The notes: a model not told the origin generated them from the letters alone. 64,000 bases of DNA from Pirellulaceae bacterium (GCA_019636375.1 JAHBXS010000002.1:833621-897620), one strand, 5' to 3'; positions 26,604-36,554 are shown, counted from the stretch's first letter. Translations and numbers: made by a program.

Positions 26604-28522
26604 TAGTTTGAACCCCCACCGCCAGGAGGACCTCCACCTGGAGGACCACCGCCACTACCCATCCGAGCACGCATGGCTTCCATTGCCTTGCCCAATTCGT
26701 CGACGGTGATTTCCCCATTGTTGTCGAGATCAGGATTATCGATGAAACTGGCCATACGATTGTCGGCGGAATTCCATTCTGAAGTTTGTAGCTTTCCGTC
26801 ACCGTTTGCATCTAGCCTTTCAAGAGTCCTATTCATGATGTCTTGAGGATTCATGCTGCGATTGCCTCCTTGACCACCCGCACCACCGCCGGGGCCTCCA
26901 GGACCTCCTCGCCCACCTTCTGGACCGCTTGGACGTGTTCCTCCGGGCTCTCCGGCACCGACCAATGCTTGGCTTGCACCTTCAGTTTTCTGATTTTGTA
27001 GGTTTTGTGCTTCTGCGGCAACGCCTTCTGGCAACTCAATGCGGCTCTCGCGAGCAACTTCGGGGAGGTCCATCAAATGTTTGTAGGCTCCGGGGTTCAT
27101 GGCCATTTCTTCGCCGAGTTCAACTCCTTCTTTGATCCAGACATATTGAGAGTTGTTCGCTCCAATTTTAATTTCGCGAGTCTCCCATTTATTGTCCCCT
27201 TTTTTAACGAGACAAAAATGCTGATCTTGGACACCGTAGACACATTGCACCGGAACTTGGAGAGCCTCAGGCTGATAAAGAGACTGAATCGTCACAGAGG
27301 CATTCATCCCAGGCTTTAGCTCACTGGGGGGGCTTACAATCTTGACCAGAACGGCATACTTACGGACCGAGGTACTCATCCAACCGCTGCTTTCAGCATA
27401 CTGATTGACCTTGGTCACAACTCCTTTAAGAATTTGATTATTCAGAGCGTCAACGCGAATCGTGGCAGGCATGCCGGGCCGAATCAGCGTGATGCTTTGC
27501 TCGTGGATGAGTGCCTTGACCTCCATTTTCTCAGGATTGGGGAGCCGCATCAGAACCTGATTTTCTCGAACCGACGCTCCTTCTTCGAGCACCCACTCGG
27601 TTCCACCTCGCGACGATTCTTTGCCGTAAACGACTTGACCCTCGACTCCTGGTGGAACGCGGACGGTGCAATTTTCAATTTGTTGGAGAATACCTTTGAG
27701 CTTGTCTTCTTCAACTCGCAACGCCTCGCGACCATTGTCCAAGCGAACTTTGGCTGCTTCGATTTCGCTGAGCAGGAGAACCATCTCTTTTTCGCGAGTA
27801 ATATTTTCAAGGACTTCAAGCTTTTTCTCCGCAAGCTTAATTGAGTTCTCTGCTCGCTCTAAGTTTGTCTTAGCACGCTCTACCGCAAACTTGTCGGCTT
27901 CTAGACCTTGTTTGGTTTGAAAGCCTTTGTCGACCAATCGAGTTGTAAAGGTGAGTACCTCTTTGGCTTGCTCCAATTCTTGCAACGCACTTTGTTTGGA
28001 AGATTCGGCATCGAACAATTCGTTTTGAATCGTTTTTTGTTGTTGGACGAACAAACCTTCTTCGTATTCTTTCAGGGAAGCTTGGGCGGCCTTGAGTGCC
28101 GCATCGTTTTGAATCACCGTTGTTTGAGCATTAGCCACGCTGACTCGTTGCTGCTCCAATTCTTTTTCAAAACTGGTTGAGTCTAATCGGACCAAAAAAT
28201 CTCCGGCCTTCACCTTCGTGCCTTCGGGCACCACTTGCAGCACATTGACGGTGCCGTTTCGCGCTTGGACTTGGCAACGAATTTCTATGTTTTCACTACT
28301 TTGAATTTCACCTTGGTCCAACACCTGCGAGACGAACTCACCTTTTGTGACCGAAGCAAATACCGTGGGAACATTGACAAGGCTATCCCCGCTCCCGTTC
28401 CACATGTAAACTGCTCCGCCGCCCAGCAGCAATACCGCCAAGACAGCGATCATCAAAACGGCAGCAGAAATCCCAGAACGCGGAAATGAAACGCGGTCCG
28501 ATGGAGAAGTCCAAGTCTTCAT
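26603..28522 (-). CDS. Periplasmic adaptor (HlyD/MacA family) with C-terminal EF-hands
   Basis: About 639 residues, much longer than MacA (about 370). A membrane anchor lies near residues 15-40 and is followed by a lipoyl half-motif region (VQARNGTVNVLQVVPEGTKV). A long alpha-helical hairpin comes next (LEQQRVSVANAQTTVIQNDA through to the second helix), then beta-barrel and membrane-proximal domains. The C-terminus adds a Gly/Pro-rich linker and two EF-hand loops, DANGDGKLQTSE (about 571-582) and DLDNNGEITVDE (about 598-609), both with acidic residues at the calcium-binding positions. The protein ends in a GGGPPGGG tail. It bridges the permease and the TolC-like partner. The EF-hands imply calcium binding in the periplasm. 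The ATG at 28522 is preferred over an upstream GTG. Confidence 0.88.
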   Translation of the reverse strand: MKTWTSPSDRVSFPRSGISAAVLMIAVLAVLLLGGGAVYMWNGSGDSLVNVPTVFASVTKGEFVSQVLDQGEIQSSENIEIRCQVQARNGTVNVLQVVPEGTKVKAGDFLVRLDSTSFEKELEQQRVSVANAQTTVIQNDAALKAAQASLKEYEEGLFVQQQKTIQNELFDAESSKQSALQELEQAKEVLTFTTRLVDKGFQTKQGLEADKFAVERAKTNLERAENSIKLAEKKLEVLENITREKEMVLLLSEIEAAKVRLDNGREALRVEEDKLKGILQQIENCTVRVPPGVEGQVVYGKESSRGGTEWVLEEGASVRENQVLMRLPNPEKMEVKALIHEQSITLIRPGMPATIRVDALNNQILKGVVTKVNQYAESSGWMSTSVRKYAVLVKIVSPPSELKPGMNASVTIQSLYQPEALQVPVQCVYGVQDQHFCLVKKGDNKWETREIKIGANNSQYVWIKEGVELGEEMAMNPGAYKHLMDLPEVARESRIELPEGVAAEAQNLQNQKTEGASQALVGAGEPGGTRPSGPEGGRGGPGGPGGGAGGQGGNRSMNPQDIMNRTLERLDANGDGKLQTSEWNSADNRMASFIDNPDLDNNGEITVDELGKAMEAMRARMGSGGGPPGGGPPGGGGSN

Positions 28523-29213
28523 TTTTCTAAATCTCAACACGTAAAATACTTTTTTAAAACCGACATTTGACGGCCAATATGGGGCTTTAACCGAGGTAGT
28601 CCAACGCTCGCAACTAAGAACTTAAACGAATTGCCCCGCGAACCAATTAAAAATAGCTACTTTGGCACCCCACAAACATCTATCGTCACGCAAACGAGAT
28701 GCGACATCGGGAAAAGGCAAGACGCTGTTCCCACACCCTATTTTAACCCCTGGCTGGTCCAAAAGTTCCGGTTTTTCACCGTCTTTGGTACGCCGCAGCA
28801 TCCGAAATTCCCCAATTAACCTGAAATCGGGAATACCTCGTTCAATAGAGGCCCCCAGGATCTGCCGAAAAGGCCATTTGCCGCATGGTTATGGTACCCG
28901 TCACTGATCTCGTGCTGAGCCGGTCAATTGGTCGCTGCGCAAAAAGGTAATTTTGTGCCTGAGTTTTGGCGTTTTGGAGAAAAAATGGATGCCTTCACTC
29001 AAATTTCAAATGCTCAAATCGTGGCGGCGATACTGGCGGGCGAATTCTGGTACCTTCCCGGTTTGGGTCAGCCTATTCCCAATGAGCCGCTGAATCACGC
29101 CCCCAATGCCTGGATTTGAGAAGAAAAGCGATTGAAGGAACTAAGGCTCCACTCCGATGCTAGGCCAACCCAAGAGCCTTCACAATACCGAGCGAAACGA
29201 GATTAAGTTCGCC
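28523..29213. other. Long intergenic region
   Basis: Nearly 700 bases between two minus-strand genes. It has no long ORF with convincing coding character. The only candidate is a 44-codon plus-strand ORF listed separately. No tRNA, no clear terminator and no repeat with a partner in the window were seen. Confidence 0.5.
28985..29119 (+). CDS. Possible small protein, 44 residues
   Basis: Opens with ATG preceded by GGAG five bases upstream, an unusually good ribosome binding site for this otherwise empty region. The peptide begins MDAFTQISNAQIVAAILAGE and ends NEPLNHAPNAWI. It has a hydrophobic patch but no clear membrane helix, and I recognise no family. It lies on the strand opposite to both neighbours. 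It may be a chance ORF. Confidence 0.22.
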   Translation: MDAFTQISNAQIVAAILAGEFWYLPGLGQPIPNEPLNHAPNAWI

Positions 29214-30758
29214 TTAGTCTAATCCTCCGACCGATTCTCGGATACGCTTCTGAACGCTGTTCAATCGCTGTTCAAGTTCTTCAATCCGGTCCTGCATCGA
29301 TTGCAGTTCGTCTTTTCGAGATTCGGCAAGCTCAGTGATGACTTGCAAATCATTCGAGAGGTTCTTTTGGTCCTCACGCAGCTTGAACAAGACATCCTCA
29401 AAACGATCTCGCTGTTCCTCCGAGAGCTTAAGGGTAGCTCGGGAATCGGCAATTGTTTTTTCAATTTCGGTCGCCGTTCGCACGTAGCTTTTCGACTGAC
29501 GACGGTAGTCACTTACCATACCAGGAAAATCATAAAGTTGTCGCCGGTAGATCGTATCGATCACCTTGACCTTACCTTCTTCAAAGCGGGGAACTTGCGT
29601 TCCGTCCGCTCGTTGATAACCGTCGAATGCGTAGCGGTTCACCAGTACCTTTTGCCCGCGTTTAAAGTTAACCTCTTTTCCATAGTGCAGACTCCGGTCA
29701 ATCGCCTCACCTTGCAAAGTGAACGGGCCATCGATGTTCAAATTGCCCGTCGAACTATCGACTCGGTAAGTCCGCGAGGCATTCGCCTCGAACTCAACAA
29801 GCACAAACTCTTCTTCCGGGACCGGCTGAAATGTTTTCTTAAACCGATTCTCTGCGTTCATTTCAACCCAGTTTCGAATCTCGCCAAAAGGTCGAAAATC
29901 AAAGGCAAATTGATCGATAAACGCTTCGTATGCCTCGCTGCTCGGGTCCATCCCCACGGAGTCTGCAGGGAAAATTTCTTCCGTCAACAATCGTCGGTAA
30001 TCGGAAATCGAAAGGTCTTTAGAGAGGTCGGACATATCCTTGGCGAGATTGTTTGCAAGAATGAAGGTGTCATGTCGATCCCCTGGCATTTTCTCGTACA
30101 GCGTCCATCGTCCGGCACCTTGGAAGGCTTCTGCGTCAACGATAAACAATGGAGCCAATTCCAGACTGGTCGGTTGAGCGTTAACGACCGTCAACGAACC
30201 AAGAAATTCTGAGGGCACCGACTTGCCATCAAAATCATAGTCCAAGAAAGCGTACAGGACAGTCCCCTTAAGCGAAGAATTGTCGGAGGCAACATCTCCG
30301 CCTTCTTCGTTTTTGAATTTTAAGACTCGGTTGCCTGTCCCTGCGTCAACCTCGCCGCCACTCCAGACGCGGCCTCGACCAGTCGTCAACAATTTAAAAT
30401 TCGACTCGATGCCGTAAAATGACTCCGCAGAGTAGGTCACCGATCGAGGATCGCCATAAAGTGTGCGTTCGGCCTCTTCTTTGAACTTAGCCAAGTCCAC
30501 TTCTGATTTTTCAAGGTCCTTGAGAAGCTCCGATCGTTTTTTGAAAACCTTTGCTGCTCCGCCGACTGCCGCGACCCCAGCGAAGAAACTGAGAATCAGG
30601 AAGATGCTAAACGACCAGTGCCATTGTTTCCACGACATCACGACGAAAACAACGATCAATACAAACAACAATCCGGCAAATGCATAACCCATAATTAAGA
30701 CAGCGCTCGCAATAAAAGCCAGGAATTGCCGTAGGACCACAAAATGCCCGCCCTGCAC
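29214..30758 (-). CDS. Membrane-anchored coiled-coil protein of unknown function
   Basis: About 514 residues from a GTG start with no clear Shine-Dalgarno; a start at the ATG at 30692 is also possible. Two N-terminal membrane helices (MGYAFAGLLFVLIVVFVVMS and FSIFLILSFFAGVAAVGGAA) are followed by a short coiled coil. A large beta-rich soluble domain comes next, with EFLGSLTVVNAQPTSLELAP and a VNRYAFDGYQRADGTQVPRF stretch. The C-terminus is a long coiled coil of about 100 residues (heptads from SDYRRQSKSYVRTATEIEKT to QDRIEELEQRLNSVQKRIRE). It is not a recognised family. It lies between the MacAB-like operon and the giant TolC-like gene. A structural role around the export system is possible, but this is inference from position only. 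Confidence 0.7.
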   Translation of the reverse strand: MQGGHFVVLRQFLAFIASAVLIMGYAFAGLLFVLIVVFVVMSWKQWHWSFSIFLILSFFAGVAAVGGAAKVFKKRSELLKDLEKSEVDLAKFKEEAERTLYGDPRSVTYSAESFYGIESNFKLLTTGRGRVWSGGEVDAGTGNRVLKFKNEEGGDVASDNSSLKGTVLYAFLDYDFDGKSVPSEFLGSLTVVNAQPTSLELAPLFIVDAEAFQGAGRWTLYEKMPGDRHDTFILANNLAKDMSDLSKDLSISDYRRLLTEEIFPADSVGMDPSSEAYEAFIDQFAFDFRPFGEIRNWVEMNAENRFKKTFQPVPEEEFVLVEFEANASRTYRVDSSTGNLNIDGPFTLQGEAIDRSLHYGKEVNFKRGQKVLVNRYAFDGYQRADGTQVPRFEEGKVKVIDTIYRRQLYDFPGMVSDYRRQSKSYVRTATEIEKTIADSRATLKLSEEQRDRFEDVLFKLREDQKNLSNDLQVITELAESRKDELQSMQDRIEELEQRLNSVQKRIRESVGGLD

Positions 30759-30939
30759 GGTCGCGGGGCGAGAACCCTATTAATGATAAATTGGGTAGTT
30801 TTAGGCGTCAAGTTTTTGATCGACCAAGCGGGCAAAACGGTTTGAGAGTTTTTCGGTCGTAGGGCTAGATTGAGCCCTTCCAGATATTTTCTTAAGTCAA
30901 CATCCAAAAATCCCCGAAAATCAAAAAAGCCGAAAAAAA

Positions 30940-30958
30940 GGTTACGACCGCTGTAACC
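30940..30958. promoter_or_regulatory. Inverted repeat in the divergent promoter region
   Basis: GGTTAC-gaccgct-GTAACC, perfect six-base arms with a seven-base spacer. It sits about 90 bases upstream of the TolC-like start and within the divergent gap to the coiled-coil gene. It could be an operator or a hairpin; no regulator is identified. Confidence 0.3.
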
Positions 30959-31045
30959 CCGTTATTCGGCCACTTGTGAAATCCGCGACATACTGGGCAT
31001 TTTCCGCACCTTTTGCCCAAAAGTCCGTGTTTCGGGAGAGAAAAA

Positions 31046-33946
31046 TTGACCCAAATCACTGGAAAACAGGCAGGCCTGGGCTGTTTGCTCTGCGCTTTGA
31101 CACTACTCGTCGGTTCCCTCAGCGGGTGCCATCGCGGCTACTATCGCCGTATGGCGGACGCCGAGACAAAAAAACTTGTCGACGAAAAAAATAACGACCC
31201 CCGCTGGGCGATTCCGGACGGTGCTATCGATGTCGATCCGTACAGCCGGATGTTCGACCCTTTTTCACTGGATCACCCACCCCTTCCGCCAGACGATCCG
31301 ACCTCCCATGAGCTGATGGAACGAGTCGATGGCCGACGGGGCTATCCCCATTGGCGGGCCAATGGGGAAACTCGCTATGTGGAAAATCCTGAATGGCTGG
31401 ATTTCTTGCCAATGGACGCCCAAGGTCGATTAGTTCTCAACTTGGACACCTCCGTCGAGTTATCGCAAATCCACTCGGACAATTTACAACGTCAAAAGGA
31501 AGAACTTTACCTCTCGGCACTTGATGTCACGCTACAACGTTTCGGTTTCGATTCGCAACTGTTCGCTGGCTTCAATTCGTTCTACGGAACGACAGGACGA
31601 TTCCGCGACGGAGGTTCAACAACGTTCTCCAATCAATTCGGTGCCAATGGCGGCGGAATTAATTATCGGAAACTTGGTATCACCGGAGCTAACTTTGCGG
31701 TCGGTCTTGCAAACACGATTCTGTGGAACTTCTCCGGACCGACAACCCAAACCGCAAATAGTCTGATCAACTTTTCGATCACACAACCGCTAATGCGGGG
31801 TGCCGGTCGGGCGCGCATCATGGAATCCTTGACACAAACCGAACGCGATTTGCTCGGCAACGTCCGGGCGATGGAGCGGTTCCGCCAAGGTTTCTATCTC
31901 GAAATTGTAGCGGGTAGAAATGCCGGCCCCGGTCCAAGTCGGGGCGGCAATTTCTTGGCCAATCCAACCGCCGCGACCATTGGTGTCGGTGGGTTTCTGG
32001 GTTTGCTGCAAAACCAACAACAAATTCGCTTTGCCGAACTCAATGTGTTGCAACAAAGCAACTCCCTGATCCGCCTCCGCGAACTTTTTAGTGCACAACA
32101 AATCGACTACTTGCAGTTGCAGCAGCAACAAATCTCCCTCTACCAGTCACAGCAAAACTTGCTCAATCAACGGGTAAATTACGAAAATGCGGTTGACCGG
32201 TTTAAGATTGCCCTGGGTCTCCCGCCAGACATAGAGGTCGTGATCGAAGACGACTCCCTCGCGCAGTTCACACTCATCAGCGACGAACTCCTTGGCCTAC
32301 AAAACGATCTAAATGCCTTGCGACTCGATTATGGCGACTCTGCCGGGGGAGTGAATATTAAGTTACGGGAAATTCTGGACGATCTCGAAACCGCTAGACT
32401 TGTCGACCCGGAAAACTTGCCCACCTTGCAACTACCTGACACGATTCCAGACGATGTTCGCGCATTAGTCCCTTATATCGAACAAAGCCTTGAAAAAATT
32501 GCGGCAATCAAGAAAGATGTCGTCAACCAGATTCAGGATGATTTTGAAGTTCTCGAGCGCGTCAGCCCCAAACGGATTGAATACCTTCGTAAGCTGCGCA
32601 GCAAAATTGAGTCAGGAGAACTTCCCGCCGACATCGATGTATCTGCAATTTCCGATGATTCGATCGTCGAACTCAAAGCCTTAGAAGATCGTCTGGAATT
32701 GGTTCTGAAAGCCTTCGTTACAATCGAAGAACGTCTACGGATCGTTGCTGAAACAATCAATTCCGTCGATGAACTTCCCCGTCAGGCCAACCAACTACGA
32801 GCGTTCGAAGTTGTGATGGAGGACATCATCGCTGAGGTCGCCGCTCAACTGACGCAATTGAGCAACAATTTGACCGAACTGTCACTGATCCAAGTTCTCG
32901 CGCGGAGTAACTCCATCGAGCTAAAGGACGTTGACTTGCGTCCAGACGAGGCAACTGAAATCGCCCGCTGCTTCCGTTTGGATTGGATGAATGCTCGGGC
33001 AGGACTCGTTGATAGCTGGCGACAAATTCAGTTTGCCGCTAACGCCCTGGAATCCCAGTTCGATCTCGTCCTCGACGGCAGCATCGGCAATGTCGGGGAC
33101 AATCCGTTCCGCGTGCGTTACGAAAACGGTTCGCTACGCGGCGGATTCCGATTTGACTCTCCGATTGTCCGGTTGGCCGAACGAAATCAGTATCGCCAAA
33201 CCCTGATCAATTACCAAAGGGCTCGGCGACGTTTTTATCAATTTGAAGACGAAGTCAAACGCAATCTTCGCCAAGTCTTACGAACCATCGATCTTCAAAA
33301 AACTAGTTTCGAGCTACAAAAACTAAACCTGGAGCAGTCCATTTTAAACCTGGAGCAAGCCAACCTTGTGCTCGAGCAACCACCCCGTTTTCAAGCGGGT
33401 GGACTTCGCTCCCAAGGTCTCGGACCTACAACGGCACGAGACTTGAACACGGCGATCAATCAAGTTAATTCCGCGCAAATTGGCTTCCTAAACGCTTGGT
33501 TAACGTACGAGGTCCTGCGACTCAATCTCGATTACGATTTGGGGACGATCCAAGTCGACCCGACCGGTCGCTGGATCGACCCAGAAATCATCGACCGCGA
33601 AATTGGTTACCGCGTCGCCGCCATCATGGGACTCGACACCTCGTGTCTCGACATGAACTTGCCGTTTCGCGAAGGGCAACCAATGAACTCAGAGTCCGTC
33701 GCTCCAAGAGCACCCACAAACCCTCTATTGCCGACAGAACCCAGCTTCGAACCCGATCCTGAGATCGAGTTCCCCACTAGTTCACGCAGAAGCTCGCCGT
33801 CTGAAAATAGAGATTCTGGGTCGCTTCGCAATACACCAACAGGAACAATGCCCTCCTCGCGCACTCCAGGAACTCCCTCAAACTCAAACATTTTGGACAA
33901 GTCCGCCGAGACCCCGCGTTTCGGCAGCCTTCCCAGAAACCGCTAG
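31046..33946 (+). CDS. Giant TolC-like outer-membrane lipoprotein
   Basis: About 966 residues, more than twice the usual TolC length. A TTG start is chosen because GGGAG lies seven bases upstream and the lipobox LSGC then falls near residue 28 (SLSGCHRG). Two OEP-type helical hairpin regions are visible: LELSQIHSDNLQRQKEELYL-like helices around residues 150-400 and the second half with RQTLINYQRARRRFYQFEDE and LQKLNLEQSILNLEQANLVL near 720-800. Between them lies an inserted region of about 300 residues, rich in Asp/Glu and Leu with coiled-coil character (LEKIAAIKKDVVNQIQDDFE, then IAEVAAQLTQLSNNLTELSL). The C-terminal 90 residues are a Pro/Ser-rich tail. It probably supplies the exit duct for the adjacent MacAB-like system. 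Confidence 0.82.
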   Translation: MTQITGKQAGLGCLLCALTLLVGSLSGCHRGYYRRMADAETKKLVDEKNNDPRWAIPDGAIDVDPYSRMFDPFSLDHPPLPPDDPTSHELMERVDGRRGYPHWRANGETRYVENPEWLDFLPMDAQGRLVLNLDTSVELSQIHSDNLQRQKEELYLSALDVTLQRFGFDSQLFAGFNSFYGTTGRFRDGGSTTFSNQFGANGGGINYRKLGITGANFAVGLANTILWNFSGPTTQTANSLINFSITQPLMRGAGRARIMESLTQTERDLLGNVRAMERFRQGFYLEIVAGRNAGPGPSRGGNFLANPTAATIGVGGFLGLLQNQQQIRFAELNVLQQSNSLIRLRELFSAQQIDYLQLQQQQISLYQSQQNLLNQRVNYENAVDRFKIALGLPPDIEVVIEDDSLAQFTLISDELLGLQNDLNALRLDYGDSAGGVNIKLREILDDLETARLVDPENLPTLQLPDTIPDDVRALVPYIEQSLEKIAAIKKDVVNQIQDDFEVLERVSPKRIEYLRKLRSKIESGELPADIDVSAISDDSIVELKALEDRLELVLKAFVTIEERLRIVAETINSVDELPRQANQLRAFEVVMEDIIAEVAAQLTQLSNNLTELSLIQVLARSNSIELKDVDLRPDEATEIARCFRLDWMNARAGLVDSWRQIQFAANALESQFDLVLDGSIGNVGDNPFRVRYENGSLRGGFRFDSPIVRLAERNQYRQTLINYQRARRRFYQFEDEVKRNLRQVLRTIDLQKTSFELQKLNLEQSILNLEQANLVLEQPPRFQAGGLRSQGLGPTTARDLNTAINQVNSAQIGFLNAWLTYEVLRLNLDYDLGTIQVDPTGRWIDPEIIDREIGYRVAAIMGLDTSCLDMNLPFREGQPMNSESVAPRAPTNPLLPTEPSFEPDPEIEFPTSSRRSSPSENRDSGSLRNTPTGTMPSSRTPGTPSNSNILDKSAETPRFGSLPRNR

Positions 33947-34283
33947 CTGAACGACTCGGGATTAATCCGTTACCTGATGGTGATGAGCCCAACCGGAAAT
34001 CTGTAAAGGTCCGACAGAAATGGGTGCAGTCACCTGTTGCCGGAACGGCCCTTCGGGAGCTTTGCACAACGGTACCCGACCCCATTTTTGCCCGCCTGCC
34101 GGATTTTCGTCTGCAGAGAACGACAAAAAATCGCTTGGACTTTGCAAATTCCCCACTTTCCCTTGACTCCCTCCTCTGAAATCCGCTATTTAAGGCTCGA
34201 GGTCCGCGCTAATTCTCGTTGCAGACCTGCGTTTCACCATAACCCTTATTGCGAAGCAATCCTCAGCAAGAAGCGAGCACTCT
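33947..34283. other. Intergenic region with promoter candidate
   Basis: A 337-base gap between the TolC-like and lipoprotein genes. Apart from the promoter candidate at 34163-34192 no feature is apparent. Confidence 0.45.
34163..34192 (+). promoter_or_regulatory. Candidate sigma-70-type promoter
   Basis: TTGACT, an 18-base spacer, then TATTTA, about 90 bases upstream of the lipoprotein start at 34284. Confidence 0.4.
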
Positions 34284-35273
34284 TTGCCGAATCAAGCCAT
34301 CAAGTCGATCAACCATATCGACCTGCGTTGCGACAACGCGCGCAGAGCGGGCAGATCGGAAATTGTATTTCGATTGGGAATCTGGCTTGCGGTCACACTC
34401 GTAATTTTCTTAAACGGTTGTCGTCCCTTAAAAGACACAACCCGTGAGGCTTCGACGAATCCGCTTTTGAAAACTTTTCGGATGGCCCCCAACAATGTCG
34501 CGTTGGAAGTTGCAATCGCGGAATTTGATGCGGACGCACTCGATGACCTGCTCTCACAGATTGAGCCCTATCTTGACCGACAGCGAATTTCACTTGACCA
34601 GCGACGGCGATGGGATGACAACGGACTCCAGGTAGGGGCTTTTTCGTCACAAATCCCCGGTGTGCTACGAGATGCGTTGGAGACCCGCGAATTGACGTTG
34701 GCCGAACTCCAGGACATGGGACTTACGCCGACGGATAACGCAACGGCTCCCCTCACGCGCACGCCGGTCATCTTCCATCGACGGATGCAATTTAGAACCG
34801 ACGAACCCAAACCAATTCCACTCTCCGAATACTATCCCAGGGCGGCTTGGGAGATCAAACTTCCTGAGGGTCGCTCACTTCGTTCTGATGATCAAGTTCG
34901 CGGCTGGATGATGACCTCGATAGAACTTGGCAAGGGCGGAACGGTCAATCTTCAATTGACACCTCGACTAACGCATGGGCACTTGGCAAAACGGGTCACC
35001 GTTTTCCAGCAGTCATTTGTCAATGAAGAATCCCAATCAGAGACCGATATTCATGAATTGATGATGCAGATCAATTTGTCTCCGGGAGAATCGATGTTGG
35101 TCTTTAGTCGCTCAGAAGCCGGCGAACTCGGCGATCTACTCCTCGGCTCCCAACAACGAGAACGAGACTCTCAGAACTCAGACTCACCCGCAAGGCCCAC
35201 CGCCCGCCTCCTCTTCCTGCGTCTGATTCAAACCCAACACGACGACCTTTTTACCCCACCGCAATTCAAGTAA
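34284..35273 (+). CDS. Lipoprotein of unknown function
   Basis: Up to 329 residues from a TTG start; the real start may be slightly downstream because the ribosome binding site is weak. A membrane segment GIWLAVTLVIFLNGC ends in a lipobox-like LNGC, so the protein is probably lipid-anchored. The remainder is soluble, mixed alpha/beta, with a central EIKLPEGRSLRSDDQVRGWM and a late region LMMQINLSPGESMLVFSRSE. No family is recognised. It is the gene after the TolC-like protein on the same strand, but has its own promoter candidate. Confidence 0.62.
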   Translation: MPNQAIKSINHIDLRCDNARRAGRSEIVFRLGIWLAVTLVIFLNGCRPLKDTTREASTNPLLKTFRMAPNNVALEVAIAEFDADALDDLLSQIEPYLDRQRISLDQRRRWDDNGLQVGAFSSQIPGVLRDALETRELTLAELQDMGLTPTDNATAPLTRTPVIFHRRMQFRTDEPKPIPLSEYYPRAAWEIKLPEGRSLRSDDQVRGWMMTSIELGKGGTVNLQLTPRLTHGHLAKRVTVFQQSFVNEESQSETDIHELMMQINLSPGESMLVFSRSEAGELGDLLLGSQQRERDSQNSDSPARPTARLLFLRLIQTQHDDLFTPPQFK

Positions 35274-35439
35274 CCCTTCGCTCGCTCACCCGGGATCGCG
35301 GATATCCTGCCCGTCATCGGCATCGCAAACATCCTGTCCGCGCAGATCTCCACACATCAACGTATTCTTATTTTCCCTCGGTGGAGGCGACTGCCCGTTT
35401 TTCCTTAATAGAATCAACCACCTGTCTGTGCGTGCCTTG

Positions 35440-35467
35440 TTGATTTTCGGAAAACGGGCCATAATCT
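35440..35467 (+). promoter_or_regulatory. Candidate promoter of the aldolase gene
   Basis: TTGATT, a 16-base spacer, then TAATCT, ending 40 bases before the ATG at 35507. Confidence 0.4.
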
Positions 35468-35506
35468 GAGAATTACTGAAGCCTCATTTAATTGGAGTTG
35501 ATTGTC

Positions 35507-36520
35507 ATGCCTCTTGTCCCAATGCGGGTTGTTCTGGATCACGCCGCGGAAAACGGTTATGGAGTTGCGGCGTTTAATGTGAACAACATGGAGCAAATCC
35601 AGGCCATCATGGCGGCGGCCGAAGAAACGGACTCGCCGGTGATCATTCAAGCGTCACGCGGAGCCCGGAAATACTCGCAAGACAATTACTTGCGGCACCT
35701 GATGCTTGCCGCTGCCGAACTGTACCCGCACATCCCCATCGTCATGCATCTCGACCACGGCAACAGTGTGGAGACCTGCCTCAGCGCAATTGCCAACGGC
35801 TTCACGTCCGTGATGATGGACGGCTCCCTTCAAGAGGACGGCAAGACCCCGGCGGATTACGCCTACAACGTGGGCGTGACCAAACAGGTGGTCGATCTGG
35901 CCCACGCCAAGGGTGTTTCTGTTGAGGGGGAACTAGGCTGTCTGGGCTCGCTCGAATCAGGCGAAGGGGAACAGGAAGACGGCCACGGAGCTGTCGGCAC
36001 CCTCTCCAAAGACCAACTCCTTACCGATCCCGCCGAAGCCGAACGGTTCGTCGCCGAAACGAATGTGGATGCTTTGGCCGTAGCGATTGGAACCAGCCAC
36101 GGTGCCTACAAATTCAATAGAAAGCCCGATGGCGAAGTGCTTTCAATGACCACCATCGAGGAAATCCATCGCCGACTTCCGAATTGCCACTTGGTCATGC
36201 ACGGCAGCAGTAGCGTCCCACAAGACCTGCAAGACATCATCAATCAGTTCGGCGGCCAACTGAAACAAACTTGGGGGGTCCCCGTCGAAGAAATTCAACG
36301 TGGAATCAAACATGGTGTGAGAAAAATCAACGTCGATACCGACAATCGGCTGGCGATCACCGGAGCGATTCGTAAGGTCTTTGCACAAACTCCTGAAAAA
36401 TTCGACCCGCGTGACTACCTAAAACCCGCTCGCGAAGCCATGCAACAAGTCTGCCATGACCGGATGGTTGCGTTTGGCCAAGCTGGCCACGCATCAAATC
36501 TGCGCGAGCGACTGGGCTAG
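35507..36520 (+). CDS. fba: Fructose-bisphosphate aldolase, class II
   Basis: A 337-residue zinc-dependent aldolase. It interconverts fructose-1,6-bisphosphate with glyceraldehyde-3-phosphate and dihydroxyacetone phosphate in glycolysis and gluconeogenesis. The metal-binding HLDHG lies at residues 81-85. [18 protein letters not shown] and VMHGSSSVP carry further metal and phosphate ligands, followed by [14 protein letters not shown]. It resembles the longer Calvin-cycle type. GGAG lies nine to ten bases before the chosen ATG, which decides against an upstream TTG. The dGTPase-like gene follows closely on the same strand. Confidence 0.96.
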   Translation: MPLVPMRVVLDHAAENGYGVAAFNVNNMEQIQAIMAAAEETDSPVIIQASRGARKYSQDNYLRHLMLAAAELYPHIPIVMHLDHGNSVETCLSAIANGFTSVMMDGSLQEDGKTPADYAYNVGVTKQVVDLAHAKGVSVEGELGCLGSLESGEGEQEDGHGAVGTLSKDQLLTDPAEAERFVAETNVDALAVAIGTSHGAYKFNRKPDGEVLSMTTIEEIHRRLPNCHLVMHGSSSVPQDLQDIINQFGGQLKQTWGVPVEEIQRGIKHGVRKINVDTDNRLAITGAIRKVFAQTPEKFDPRDYLKPAREAMQQVCHDRMVAFGQAGHASNLRERLG

Positions 36521-36554
36521 GCATCTTTATCAACGTTTCCCAATCGGCACGGTG

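Noticed and set aside
35295..35340. Two imperfect 19-base direct repeats (ATCGCrrAyATCCTGyCCG) with period 27
   Set aside because: Only two copies, four mismatches, no regulator or array nearby.
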